DNA of 64,000 nt from Cognatishimia activa (GTDB lineage Bacteria > Pseudomonadota > Alphaproteobacteria > Rhodobacterales > Rhodobacteraceae), in contig NZ_CP096147.1 of assembly GCF_026016445.1 (NCBI RefSeq), positions 2,501 through 66,500 of the forward strand. Direction: 5' to 3'. Both the position numbers and the translations under genes were made by a program. Position 1 is the stretch's first letter. Every line of letters starts with the position of its first letter. Under the pieces are notes generated by a model that saw only the letters and a program-made list of their open reading frames with translations, was not told the DNA's origin and ran no database searches. Positions 48,257 through 57,281 of the stretch are shown here, piece by piece.

Positions 48257-48343
48257 TTTGAACACCCTTAGAAATAGGCGTCATCGTGACGCCAAACGTG
48301 AAATTGAGACCAGAGACTCCGATCAGTTGATTTCAGTATTCTG

Positions 48344-48630
48344 CTTGGAATCTAGGCGCCCACAATAGGGCCAGATGACTCTGTGTTTATGTCCAAAAAA
48401 ATCGATCAAGGCACCGTAGATTTTCTGAATCGTGAAGTAACTCAATGAAAATAAAAGTGTTTTATTCGTGTCCGTAAATTTATTCGAAAACTCAGAAATT
48501 CTCATTTATCGCGTTTTGGTCGAAAAAAAAGTTGATCGTAGAGCGTTTTTCCGTTCCGATCAGACTCATTGGGGACAAAAGTCCGCAATTCTAGAGATAA
48601 GGCCACTCATAAGGTCACCTAGATTCCAAG
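48344..48630. repeat. 13-bp inverted repeat pair in the tpa-tauA control region
   Basis: CTTGGAATCTAGG (48344-48356) and its exact complement (48618-48630) lie 88 nt before the tpa ATG and 46 nt before the tauA ATG, each in the same orientation relative to the gene it faces. A weak TauR-like pair (TTGGACATAA, CTGGCCCTAT, 22 nt apart) lies between 48370 and 48403 on the minus strand. No known factor is assigned to the 13-bp element. Confidence 0.6.
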
Positions 48631-48676
48631 GTCGCTGGTTTACATGGCGATCCAATCACACGGGAGAAATATAAAG

Positions 48677-49669
48677 ATGACTTTCAAAACCAAATTCGCT
48701 GCTTTAGCGACCTCTGTTGCGATGCTCACAGGTGCTCAGGCCGCGATGGCAGAGGAAATCACCGTGGCGTACTTCCTGGAATGGCCAATGCCTTTCCAAT
48801 ACGCCAAGGAAACTGGCATGTATGACGAAGCGCTTGGCGTGAAAGTCAACTGGGTGTCCTTTGACACTGGTACGGCGATGAGTGCTGCTATGGCAGCGGG
48901 TGACGTTCAACTGTCTGTCAGCCAAGGTATCCCACCGTTCGTTGTGGCAACCTCCGCTGGCCAAGACCTGCAAGTTCTTGATGTTGCTGTGTCCTATGCG
49001 GACAACGACAACTGTGTCGTACGCGCGGACCTTGAAATCGACAAAGACAGCGCCGGCGAACTGGCGGGCAAAAAAGTCGCGGTTCCTTTGGGTACAGCTG
49101 CGCACTATGGCTTCCTGAAGCAGATGGAGCACTTCGGCGTGTCTCTGGACAGCCTTGAAATCGTAGACATGGCGCCTGCAGAAGGCGAAGCTGCGCTGAG
49201 CCAAGGCTCTGTCGACATGGCTTGCGGCTGGGGCGGGGCTCTGCGTCGTATGTTTGACTCCGGTAACGTCCTGCTGACAGGTGCAGAAAAGACAGCACTC
49301 GGCATCCTGGTATTTGACGCAACGACTGCGCCGACTTCCTATGTTGCTGAAAACAGCGACCAGGCTGCGGCATTCCTAGCCGTGACTGCAGCTGCAAACG
49401 CAATGTGGGCTGACGAAGCCAACCGCGCGAAAATGCTGCCAGTCATCGCGAAAGACGCAGGTATGAGCGAAGATGATGCTGCATCTACATTGGCAACTTT
49501 TGAGTTCCCAACAGTTGAAGCACAGCTGAGCCAGTCTTGGCTGGGTGGCAACGCGGCATCCTTCATGAAAGGTGTTGCAGACGTATTTGTGGCATCCGGT
49601 TCCATCGATGCGGCGAAAGCTTCCTATACTGACAACGTGAACGCTGATCCGCTGTCTGCGGCTCAATAA
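48677..49669 (+). CDS. tauA: Taurine ABC transporter substrate-binding protein
   Basis: A 330-residue periplasmic protein with a signal peptide (residues 1-26, cut after AMA). It belongs to the SsuA/THI5-like family: EITVAYFLEWPMPFQYAKETG at the mature N-terminus and KVNWVSFDTGTAMSAAMAAGDVQLSVSQG. It binds taurine for TauBC. GGGAG lies 9 nt before the ATG at 48677. First gene of tauABC. Confidence 0.92.
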   Translation: MTFKTKFAALATSVAMLTGAQAAMAEEITVAYFLEWPMPFQYAKETGMYDEALGVKVNWVSFDTGTAMSAAMAAGDVQLSVSQGIPPFVVATSAGQDLQVLDVAVSYADNDNCVVRADLEIDKDSAGELAGKKVAVPLGTAAHYGFLKQMEHFGVSLDSLEIVDMAPAEGEAALSQGSVDMACGWGGALRRMFDSGNVLLTGAEKTALGILVFDATTAPTSYVAENSDQAAAFLAVTAAANAMWADEANRAKMLPVIAKDAGMSEDDAASTLATFEFPTVEAQLSQSWLGGNAASFMKGVADVFVASGSIDAAKASYTDNVNADPLSAAQ

Positions 49670-49756
49670 TCACCCTTTAATGGGGCGCAACGCTGCGCCC
49701 CGCATCTACGTCGCCCGGTCTGCCGGGCGACTCACCTTTTTACGAAGGGAATTCGG

Positions 49757-50563
49757 GTGTCTGAATTACTAATCGATAACATCTCAATGCGATTTGACCT
49801 GCCCAACGGCGGTCATGTTCAAGCGTTGCAGAATGTCACGCTGGATATCAAATCCGGCGAACTCATGAGCGTACTTGGCCCATCAGGTTGTGGTAAAACA
49901 ACGTTGCTCAACATCGTTGCGGGTTTTCTGGCCCCAACGGAAGGCCAGATTAAGCTAAACGACCAAGTGGTGACCGGCCCAAGCCCAGAACGCGGTATGG
50001 TCTTTCAGCAGGGTGCGCTGTTTGAATGGATGAACGTGCGCGATAACGTCTCTTTTGGCCCTGACATGAAGGGTGTGAGCCGCGCTGAAAGCAAAGAAAA
50101 GGTTGAACACCTGCTAGAGGTCGTTGGCCTGCAGGACTTCAAAGAAAAAGCGATTTACGAGTTGTCAGGTGGTATGCAGCAGCGTGTTGCGCTGGCGCGT
50201 TGCTTGGCGAATGACCCAGACGTCATCCTGATGGACGAACCTTTGGGTGCACTTGATGCGTTGACCCGCGAAAAGATGCAGAGCCTTGTTCTGGATCTGT
50301 GGAAAGACACCGGTAAGACGATCATTCTGATCACCCACTCTGTTGAAGAAGCTCTGCTGCTTGGTGAACGCCTGTTGGTTATGGCTCCGCGTCCAGGCCG
50401 TGTACATAAAGAGTACCGCCTGCCGTTTGCGGATCTTGGTGTTGGTAATGATTTGCGCGAAGTGAAGAAACACAAGGATTACGCCGGAACGCGTGAAGAA
50501 ATCCTAGAAATGATCTGGAACATGGAAGAAGAAATCATGGGCCGGACGGAGGAAAACGCATGA
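49757..50563 (+). CDS. tauB: Taurine ABC transporter ATP-binding protein
   Basis: A 268-residue ABC ATPase with Walker A GPSGCGKTT, signature LSGGMQQRVALARCL and Walker B VILMDEPLGALD, of the TauB/SsuB type. It powers taurine import. It starts with GTG after GAAGGGA. Its last codons overlap the tauC start (ATGA). Confidence 0.92.
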   Translation: MSELLIDNISMRFDLPNGGHVQALQNVTLDIKSGELMSVLGPSGCGKTTLLNIVAGFLAPTEGQIKLNDQVVTGPSPERGMVFQQGALFEWMNVRDNVSFGPDMKGVSRAESKEKVEHLLEVVGLQDFKEKAIYELSGGMQQRVALARCLANDPDVILMDEPLGALDALTREKMQSLVLDLWKDTGKTIILITHSVEEALLLGERLLVMAPRPGRVHKEYRLPFADLGVGNDLREVKKHKDYAGTREEILEMIWNMEEEIMGRTEENA

Positions 50564-51870
50564 CCGGTTTACTCGTACTTCTCCTATATGTTGCTGCCTT
50601 CTTTGGGTCCTTTGTTATCGCAAAGCGGGTCTACAAAAGCGCCTTTGAAAAGAAAGGCTTCAACAAGCTGAAAACCGTGACTTTCGGCGACGAAAGCGCG
50701 ATCACAGCCAACCGCGTTGCGTCGGTTGTATCGGTAATCACTGTCTTCTGGCTTTGGGTTGCTTTCACCAACTCTGCAATTCCTTTGCCAAAATTCCCAG
50801 GCCCATTCTCTGGCGATATGACGTTTACCTACACAGCGCAGCTGGAAGATGGCACCAAGGATGATGCCACCGTGACAGTGCGGGTCTATCGCGAAGACAT
50901 TCAGCAAACCGTTGATGCAGACGGAAATCCTGGTCGCGAGCCAGCTCCGGCTGAAGTTGAGCTAGGTGATGGTTTTGCGAAGAATGATACGCTAACCGTC
51001 GCGCGTTATGGCTTTAAGGTTGTGAACGTCTGGTCAAATGACGAAGTCTCCAAGAAAGACGGATCAACTATCGTTGCAATCAACGGCGAGCCTATCCAAC
51101 CGGGTGAGAAAATCACCGTGGATGAAGGTACGCTTGGTCTGACAGACAAAGGTTCTCCGACCTTTGCACCTGCAACTGGGTTCCGTATGGCGCGTCTATA
51201 CCTGCCAGCCCCGGAAGTCGTGTTCCAGCGTTTCATCTGGCTGAATAAAGAAGGCTATCAAGGTTATACGCTGCTAGAGCACACTCGTTACTCGCTTCAG
51301 CGTGTTCTGCTGGGCTTCCTTCTTGGTGCGTTGATCGGGGTTCCGATTGGCTATGCCATGGGCTTGACCGGATGGGCACGCGGTTGGTTCGACCCAATTG
51401 TCGAATTCATGCGTCCAATTCCACCTCTGGCGCTGATCCCTCTGATCATCATCTGGTTTGGTATTGGTGAGACAGGCAAGATCGTTCTGCTCTTCCTCGC
51501 TGCCTTGTGGATTATGATTATTGCAGCACGATCGGGTGTGTCCGGCGTTGCGATCTCCAAAGTGCATGCGGCCTACTCGCTGGGCGCATCCAAATGGCAG
51601 ATCCTGTCTAAGGTCATCGTTCCAAACTCGCTACCTGACATCTTCACCGGTGCGCGTGTGGCCATGGGTGTTTGTTGGGGTACTGTTGTTGCGGCTGAAC
51701 TGGTTGCGGCAAACGTGGGCCTCGGCAAGATGATCGTCACCGCGTCCAAGTTCCAGCTGACCGATATCATCATCGTCGGTATCATCGTGATCGGTGTGAT
51801 CGGCTTTGCGATCGAAGTTGGCATGCGAGCTCTGGAAAACTGGCTCATCCCTTGGAAAGGTAAAGTCTGA
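50560..51870 (+). CDS. tauC: Taurine ABC transporter permease with extra N-terminal segment and large insert
   Basis: A 436-residue permease; usual TauC proteins have about 275. Residues 213-436 are the standard core: LPAPEVVFQRF, RPIPPLALIPLIIIWFGIGE and the EAA loop HAAYSLGASKWQILSKVIVPN. Residues 1-22 form an extra membrane segment, then a basic loop, a second segment (51-70) and an inserted stretch from about 75 to 210 rich in beta-prone and acidic sequence. The positive-inside rule places the insert in the periplasm. The gene overlaps tauB by 4 nt and ends before a terminator. Confidence 0.9.
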   Translation: MTGLLVLLLYVAAFFGSFVIAKRVYKSAFEKKGFNKLKTVTFGDESAITANRVASVVSVITVFWLWVAFTNSAIPLPKFPGPFSGDMTFTYTAQLEDGTKDDATVTVRVYREDIQQTVDADGNPGREPAPAEVELGDGFAKNDTLTVARYGFKVVNVWSNDEVSKKDGSTIVAINGEPIQPGEKITVDEGTLGLTDKGSPTFAPATGFRMARLYLPAPEVVFQRFIWLNKEGYQGYTLLEHTRYSLQRVLLGFLLGALIGVPIGYAMGLTGWARGWFDPIVEFMRPIPPLALIPLIIIWFGIGETGKIVLLFLAALWIMIIAARSGVSGVAISKVHAAYSLGASKWQILSKVIVPNSLPDIFTGARVAMGVCWGTVVAAELVAANVGLGKMIVTASKFQLTDIIIVGIIVIGVIGFAIEVGMRALENWLIPWKGKV

Positions 51871-51894
51871 TCCAAAGGGTCATAAGAATTGCGA

Positions 51895-51920
51895 AGGGCG
51901 GTCCAATGGGCCGCCCTTTT
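51895..51920 (+). terminator. Intrinsic terminator of tauABC
   Basis: AGGGCGG and CCGCCCT pair around a short loop, followed by TTTT. It lies about 25 nt past the tauC stop. Confidence 0.85.
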
Positions 51921-51943
51921 CGTTAATGCATTTGTGGGAGTAA

Positions 51944-52102
51944 TTATTTGGTAAGAATAAGTTTTCCAGCGCGTGTAATGCGCAGTGTGTACATCTGATC
52001 GTTCAGGACGATGCGTGCCAGACCGTTTTCGCCAGTGATTTGCTGAGCGTCCAAAACAGGGGTGTCGTTAAATAGTTGGGAAATTGGCGTCTGAATGTTC
52101 AT
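51944..52102 (-). CDS. hemP: Small HemP-like (hemin uptake) protein
   Basis: A 52-residue protein ending ARIVLNDQMYTLRITRAGKLILTK, which matches the HemP family core (a helix/strand carrying Y-L-R-I-T and K-L-I-L-T). HemP proteins are regulators or helpers of haem uptake genes. The ATG at 52102 has AGAGGA 7 nt upstream; the longer frame to 52159 has none. A perfect palindrome lies about 22 nt upstream, where an iron regulator could bind. Confidence 0.85.
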   Translation of the reverse strand: MNIQTPISQLFNDTPVLDAQQITGENGLARIVLNDQMYTLRITRAGKLILTK

Positions 52103-52123
52103 TTTTGAATCCTCTCGCTGACT

Positions 52124-52140
52124 TGATTTATTTCTGACTA
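52124..52140. promoter_or_regulatory. Palindrome in the hemP promoter region (candidate iron-responsive operator)
   Basis: CTGACTAA and TTAGTCAG are perfect complements around one base. A related half-site (ATTAGTCGG) lies near 52161. The position, about 22 nt before the hemP ATG, fits an operator for a Fur/Irr/RirA-type iron regulator, but the sequence does not match a consensus I can name. Confidence 0.5.
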
Positions 52141-52246
52141 AATTAGTCAGGTGAGTCAATACCTGATTTTATTAGTCGGAAATAAAGAGGCCAGCAAAAA
52201 CCCAGCCGGGAGGGCAGGGTCGTTTGCTTTGAAATTTAGCTGACTA

Positions 52247-53350
52247 TCATCGATAGAGCAGAGACTGCCCGTTGCTGAATAGATGAACCTTGGATGGATC
52301 CGCTGTCAGTGTCAGCTCTTTGCCGCGCAGATCACGATGGATGCCTGGGAGTTTCGCAATCACTGTATCCGTATTCTGGCTAGAGCTCGGTGCTTCGAAG
52401 TAAAGTTGGGTCACCTCACCCAGAGCTTCAACAATCGAGACCGTATCTTTGAAGGCGTAGTTATCATCATCAGTCGCGACCAAATCTTCGGGTCGAATTC
52501 CAACATTCACCTTGCGGCCTTTGTCTTCTGGGAGGGTCGGGATGTTAGAAGTGAATGTTCCATTACCGTCTTCTGTCTTAACGGTTGTGACGTCACCTGT
52601 TTCAATGATTTCACCGGCCAGGAGGTTCATTGACGGCGATCCAATGAACTGCGCCACAAACTCGTTTTCCGGGCGCTCATAGAGATCAAGCGGTGTGCCA
52701 ACCTGCGCAATGCCTTTGTTGGCCAGGACTACGATGCGAGTTGCCAGCGTCATGGCTTCAACCTGATCGTGAGTCACGTAGATCATTGTGCTCTCTGGCA
52801 TCGCCTCCTTCAGCTGTGCGATCTCGATCCGAGTGGCTACGCGTAGCGCAGCGTCGAGGTTGGAGAGCGGCTCGTCAAACAGATAAACCTTTGGATCGCG
52901 TACAATTGCGCGACCAATGGCGACCCGCTGGCGTTGCCCCCCTGAAAGCGCCTTTGGCAGGCGATCAAGATATTCATCCAGCTGCAGAACTTTCGCTGCC
53001 TTGGTCACTGCCTCGTCGATCTCGGCAGCGGATTTCTTCGCAAGTTTCAGGGCGAAAGCCATGTTGTCGCGCACCGTCATATGCGGGTAGAGCGCATAGG
53101 ACTGGAACACCATCGCGATGCCGCGCTGGGCGGGCGGCATGTCGTTGACATACTGCCCGTCGATTTCCAGTGAGCCGCCGGTGATCTGCTCAAGCCCCGC
53201 AATCATGCGCAGCAAAGTGGATTTGCCGCAGCCTGATGGGCCGACAAACACCACCAGCTCTCCGGGTTCGATGTCGAGATTGATGTTGTTCAGAACATTG
53301 ACGTTGCCGCCGTAGGTCTTCTCAACATTTGTAAGTTTCAAACCAGCCAT
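52247..53350 (-). CDS. aglK: Sugar ABC transporter ATP-binding protein, AglK/UgpC type
   Basis: A 367-residue ATPase with Walker [10 protein letters not shown], signature [15 protein letters not shown] and Walker [13 protein letters not shown], and the C-terminal TOBE/OB regulatory domain (residues about 240-367) of the MalK/UgpC group. It powers sugar import with AglFG. Last gene of the agl operon, 10 nt after the alpha-glucosidase gene. Confidence 0.88.
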   Translation of the reverse strand: MAGLKLTNVEKTYGGNVNVLNNINLDIEPGELVVFVGPSGCGKSTLLRMIAGLEQITGGSLEIDGQYVNDMPPAQRGIAMVFQSYALYPHMTVRDNMAFALKLAKKSAAEIDEAVTKAAKVLQLDEYLDRLPKALSGGQRQRVAIGRAIVRDPKVYLFDEPLSNLDAALRVATRIEIAQLKEAMPESTMIYVTHDQVEAMTLATRIVVLANKGIAQVGTPLDLYERPENEFVAQFIGSPSMNLLAGEIIETGDVTTVKTEDGNGTFTSNIPTLPEDKGRKVNVGIRPEDLVATDDDNYAFKDTVSIVEALGEVTQLYFEAPSSSQNTDTVIAKLPGIHRDLRGKELTLTADPSKVHLFSNGQSLLYR

Positions 53351-53360
53351 GCTGCCCTCC

Positions 53361-55010
53361 CTAGTCCTTCATCGCAACAAGCGGTTGCCATGCTTCCAGT
53401 GTCGCTTGACCAGTCACAACAGACGCACCGCCCAGCTCTTGTGCAATGGACGTCCAATTGCCGTGAGGCAGCGAAACCTCAGCAGGTGCATCGCTCAGGT
53501 TGAATGCACAGAAAATCTGAGTGTCTCCGTCGCTGCGGACAAAAGACAGTACATTCCCTGTTGCTTTTGGTGGCGTGTGTGCCCCTGTCCGCAAAGTCGC
53601 GTGGGTCTGACGCAATGCAATCGCGTGGCGATAGAAATGCAGCAAGGACGCTGGGTCCTCTTCCTGATTGGCGACGGCGTTACTCAGATGCTCTGGGCTT
53701 ACCGGCAACCAAGGCTGGGACTGTGTGAAGCCCGCAGTGTCATTGGATTTCTCCCACACCATTGGTGTACGGCAGCCATCGCGTCCTTTGAATTCGGGCC
53801 AGAACTCGATCCCATATGGGTCTTGCAGGTCTTCAAAGGCAACGTCTGCCTCTGGCAGGCCAAGTTCTTCACCCTGATAGATGCAAGCGGACCCCCGCAG
53901 ACACATCATCAAAGTGATCATCATTTTCAGGCCATCTTCGTTGAGCTCCCAGCGTGAGGCGTGGCGTTGCACGTCATGGTTTGAGAATGCCCAGCAAGCC
54001 CAGCCATCAGCGGCCACGCCATCAACTTTGTTCAGCACCTCTGCAATTTCAGTGGCTGTTGGGCGGTTGTTGGCGAGGAATTCGAAGGCATAACACATCT
54101 GCATCAGGTCATTGCCCGCAGTGTATTCGCCGAGAATTTCCAAGCCACGCTGCGCGTCACCCACTTCTCCAACTGCTGCCGCGCCATAAGGGTCCATGAC
54201 CGCACGCAGCTTGCGTAGGAACTCGAGGTTTTCGGGTTGGTTTTTGTCGTAGAGGTGTTCTTGGTGATTGTACGGGTTCACCTGCGGCGCAATCGTTGAA
54301 TTGCGATCCTCCTCTGCGAGTGGAGGGTTGCTGCGCAAGCGCGCATCGTGGACGTAGAAGTTGATCGTATCGAGACGGAAGCCGTTCACACCGCGTTCCA
54401 GCCAGAAACGTGCCACGTCCAGCAGGGCGTTTTGCACATCCGGGCAGTGGAAGTTCAGATCAGGCTGAGACGCAAGGAAGTTATGCAGATAGTACTGCTG
54501 GCGACGCCCGTCCCATTGCCACGCCGGGCCACCAAAGATCGACAACCAGTTGTTTGGCGGGTTCCCATCTGGCTTTGGATCAGCCCAAACGTACCAATCA
54601 GATTTGGCATTGTCTTTGGACACGCGGCTTTCACCAAACCAAGGGTGCTGGTCACTTGTGTGGCTCAGCACGAGGTCAATCATCACCCGCAGACCCAGAT
54701 CGTGGGCGCGCGCAACGAGCGCGTCAAAATCGGCGAGCGTGCCAAACATCGGATCGACATCGCAGTAATCACTGACGTCATAGCCGAAGTCTTTCATCGG
54801 AGAGGTGAAGAAGGGCGAAATCCAGATGGCGTCGACGCCAAGGCTTGCAACGTGAGGTAAGCGTTCGGTGATACCTTTTAGATCGCCGATGCCATCGCCA
54901 TTACTGTCCTGAAAACTACGCGGATAGATTTGATAAATCACCGCTCCGCGCCACCAGTCGGCGTCTGCTTTCAGGGATGCAATGTTGGACACATTGGACA
55001 TGATGTTCAT
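53361..55010 (-). CDS. aglA: Alpha-glucosidase, GH13 family
   Basis: A 549-residue cytoplasmic enzyme of the oligo-1,6-glucosidase/alpha-glucosidase group that hydrolyses alpha-glucosides. Active-site residues are Asp214 (GFRLDTIN, nucleophile), Glu282 (VGEVGD, acid/base) and Asp346 (FSNHDVQR). The N-terminal [21 protein letters not shown] is typical. AAGG lies 7 nt before the ATG. It sits inside the importer operon between the permeases and the ATPase, so imported alpha-glucosides are cleaved in the cytoplasm. Confidence 0.93.
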   Translation of the reverse strand: MNIMSNVSNIASLKADADWWRGAVIYQIYPRSFQDSNGDGIGDLKGITERLPHVASLGVDAIWISPFFTSPMKDFGYDVSDYCDVDPMFGTLADFDALVARAHDLGLRVMIDLVLSHTSDQHPWFGESRVSKDNAKSDWYVWADPKPDGNPPNNWLSIFGGPAWQWDGRRQQYYLHNFLASQPDLNFHCPDVQNALLDVARFWLERGVNGFRLDTINFYVHDARLRSNPPLAEEDRNSTIAPQVNPYNHQEHLYDKNQPENLEFLRKLRAVMDPYGAAAVGEVGDAQRGLEILGEYTAGNDLMQMCYAFEFLANNRPTATEIAEVLNKVDGVAADGWACWAFSNHDVQRHASRWELNEDGLKMMITLMMCLRGSACIYQGEELGLPEADVAFEDLQDPYGIEFWPEFKGRDGCRTPMVWEKSNDTAGFTQSQPWLPVSPEHLSNAVANQEEDPASLLHFYRHAIALRQTHATLRTGAHTPPKATGNVLSFVRSDGDTQIFCAFNLSDAPAEVSLPHGNWTSIAQELGGASVVTGQATLEAWQPLVAMKD

Positions 55011-55022
55011 TCTCTAACCTTG

Positions 55023-56171
55023 TTATTTTACGGAGCCGGCGAGCATGCCGCGCACCAGATATTTCTGCATTGCGAAGAAGACGATCAGCGGGACGATGAT
55101 CGAGACAAAGGCCGCTGTTGCGAGGATTTCCCAATTGCCGCCACGGGTGCCTAGCAGTTCGATAATCTGCTTGGTCATCACGGTGGTTTCCCCGGTCGAG
55201 TCGATCAGGAACACAAGAGAAACAAGCAGGTCGTTCCACGTCCAGAGGAACTGGAAGATCGCGAAGCTCGCCAGCGCTGGGAAGCTTAGGGGGAGGATAA
55301 TCTTAATAAAGATCTGGAATTCAGTGGCGCCATCGACACGCGCATTCTCGATGATGTCGCGCGGAAGCCCGACCATGTAATTGCGCAGGAGATAGATCGC
55401 CATGGGCATGCCGAACCCGGTATGGGCCAGCCAGACGCCAATGTAGCCTTTCCCGATGCCAATATCATTGTGCAGCTTCAAAAGCGGGATCAGCGCGAGT
55501 TGCAAGGGCACAACCAGTAGGCCAACAACGGCGGCGATCAACAGCGCACGTCCCGGGAAGTCCATCCATGCCAGCGCGTAGGCCGCAAAGGCCGCGACAA
55601 GAATTGGGATGATCGTCGCGGGAATGGTCACCGTCAGCGTGTTGATAAACGCCTTTGCCATACCGTCGATATTGTTCGGGTCAAAAACCACCGTGTAGTA
55701 GTTGTCGAAGGTGAACTCTGGCGGAACTTCGGCAGTGATGAAGATACGCTGACCGCGGCTGCCACCAAACTCTTCGGTATTTTCCATGCGATATGTGCCG
55801 TCCGCATTCAGCGTAACCGTGCCCCCACGGCGCAGTTCAGCAACCTCGCCTGGAACGAAGGCATCCACAGCTCGGGAAGAAATGCCCCAAGTTTGGATTG
55901 CGGGACGTTCATCGCCTTCAAAAATCTGTCCTTCGATGACGTATAGCCCGTCGATTTGCACCTGTGTATCAGGCGCAGCGGCGCGCTGGGTGAAGGTCTG
56001 CTCTTGCGCAAAGAGAGACTTCCACCAGCCGCTGGTTGCGATCTGGTCCGCGGTGCGGAAGGAGGAGACAAAGAGCCCGATGGTTGGCAGTAACCACGCG
56101 ATCACCAAGACCGCGACGGAGATGTGTACCGCCCAGACCAGCGAGGATTTTGTGCCAGCTATATTATTCAT
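55023..56171 (-). CDS. aglG: Sugar ABC transporter permease, AglG type
   Basis: A 382-residue permease of the MalG/AglG type. One membrane segment (about 12-34) is followed by a periplasmic region of about 120 residues, typical of AglG, then five membrane segments with the EAA loop (IIENARVDGATEFQIFIKIILPLSFP). The start at 56171 has AAGGAG and overlaps the aglF stop by one base; the longer frame to 56207 is not needed. Confidence 0.9.
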   Translation of the reverse strand: MNNIAGTKSSLVWAVHISVAVLVIAWLLPTIGLFVSSFRTADQIATSGWWKSLFAQEQTFTQRAAAPDTQVQIDGLYVIEGQIFEGDERPAIQTWGISSRAVDAFVPGEVAELRRGGTVTLNADGTYRMENTEEFGGSRGQRIFITAEVPPEFTFDNYYTVVFDPNNIDGMAKAFINTLTVTIPATIIPILVAAFAAYALAWMDFPGRALLIAAVVGLLVVPLQLALIPLLKLHNDIGIGKGYIGVWLAHTGFGMPMAIYLLRNYMVGLPRDIIENARVDGATEFQIFIKIILPLSFPALASFAIFQFLWTWNDLLVSLVFLIDSTGETTVMTKQIIELLGTRGGNWEILATAAFVSIIVPLIVFFAMQKYLVRGMLAGSVK

Positions 56172-57175
56172 TAGCGCATCTCCTTGCGGGCGTTGCGGAT
56201 GTTCCAAACAAGGATCGGTGTCACGAGCAGCATGATGATCATCGCGCTGGCTGACCCGACGCCCCAGTCATTGGCGCGGAACATTTTGTCGTACATGTAG
56301 TTGGCAAGAACCTGCGTCTCCCATTGGCCGTTGGTCATTGCAAACACGATGTCAAAGACCTTGAGGACAATGATGGTGATAGTTGTCCATACCACCACGA
56401 TGGTTCCCATGATCTGCGGGACCTTTATCTTGAAGAAAACCTGGAAGGGGTTTGCGCCATCCACGATTGCGGCCTCTACCGTCTCTTCCGGGATGCCGCG
56501 CAGGGCCGCGGATAGGATCACCATGGCAAACCCAGTTTGAATCCAAATCAGGACAGCCATCAGAAAGAAGTTATTCCAGAACGGAAGCGTCAGCCATGTC
56601 TGCGGCGCGTCTCCCCCAAAGAAGAGGTAGATGGCATTCAGAAGGCCAATCTGATCGGAACCTTCTGGACGTGTGTCGTAGATCAATTTCCAGATCACAG
56701 CCGCGCCGACGAATGAGATGGCCATCGGCATAAAGATCAAGGATTTAGCGATATTTCCCCAGCTGATCCGGTCGGTGAGCTGCGCGGCCAACAGACCAAA
56801 TCCGGTCGAAGCTGCAGGCACAACAATCAGCCAAAGCATGTTGTTCCGCATGGCTTCCCAGAATTTCTCTTCGCCCAGCATTTGAGTGTAGTTTTCAAAT
56901 CCAACCCAGATGTTGCCGCTTGAGGTGCGTTCGGTCACGGATAGCCAAAGCGTCGCGAACACCGGGTAGGCCAGGTAAAGGCCTAGAACGAATAGGGCAG
57001 GGAAAAGGAACAGCCACGGGCGGATGAGGTTCGCACGGTTGATATTGCGACCTGCGTTTGGCCCGCGTGGCGGAAAGAGCACTTTGTCCAAGAACAGGTT
57101 CGATAGGAAAAAGTAGCCGATACAGGCGCCAACGCCGAGGGCGATGGTCAGAATGCCCAGAATTGCTGGATGCAT
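56171..57175 (-). CDS. aglF: Sugar ABC transporter permease, AglF type
   Basis: A 334-residue permease of the MalF/AglF type with a first membrane segment near residues 5-27, a second after PWLFLFPALFVLGLYLAYPV, and the EAA loop (TVEAAIVDGANPFQVFFKIKVPQI). The start at 57175 follows GAGAGG; the frame extends to 57229 without one. It follows aglE by 106 nt that contain two strong stem-loops. Confidence 0.88.
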   Translation of the reverse strand: MHPAILGILTIALGVGACIGYFFLSNLFLDKVLFPPRGPNAGRNINRANLIRPWLFLFPALFVLGLYLAYPVFATLWLSVTERTSSGNIWVGFENYTQMLGEEKFWEAMRNNMLWLIVVPAASTGFGLLAAQLTDRISWGNIAKSLIFMPMAISFVGAAVIWKLIYDTRPEGSDQIGLLNAIYLFFGGDAPQTWLTLPFWNNFFLMAVLIWIQTGFAMVILSAALRGIPEETVEAAIVDGANPFQVFFKIKVPQIMGTIVVVWTTITIIVLKVFDIVFAMTNGQWETQVLANYMYDKMFRANDWGVGSASAMIIMLLVTPILVWNIRNARKEMR

Positions 57176-57218
57176 GGTGATGCCTCTCGAAGGGGTATGG
57201 CCTAAGCGGCCTAGGGGT

Positions 57219-57273
57219 GTGCGACCCAACTCTAGGGTCGGGTCGCACGTGCGGGCAACGCTTGGTTGCCCGC
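57219..57273 (-). repeat. Two tandem stem-loops between aglE and aglF
   Basis: GCGGGCAAC/GTTGCCCGC (57251-57259 with 57265-57273) and GTGCGACCC/GGGTCGCAC (57219-57227 with 57240-57248) are perfect 9-bp stems. No T-run follows either, so they probably stabilise the aglE mRNA or attenuate transcription to favour the binding protein. Confidence 0.75.
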
Positions 57274-57281
57274 TGGAAGGG

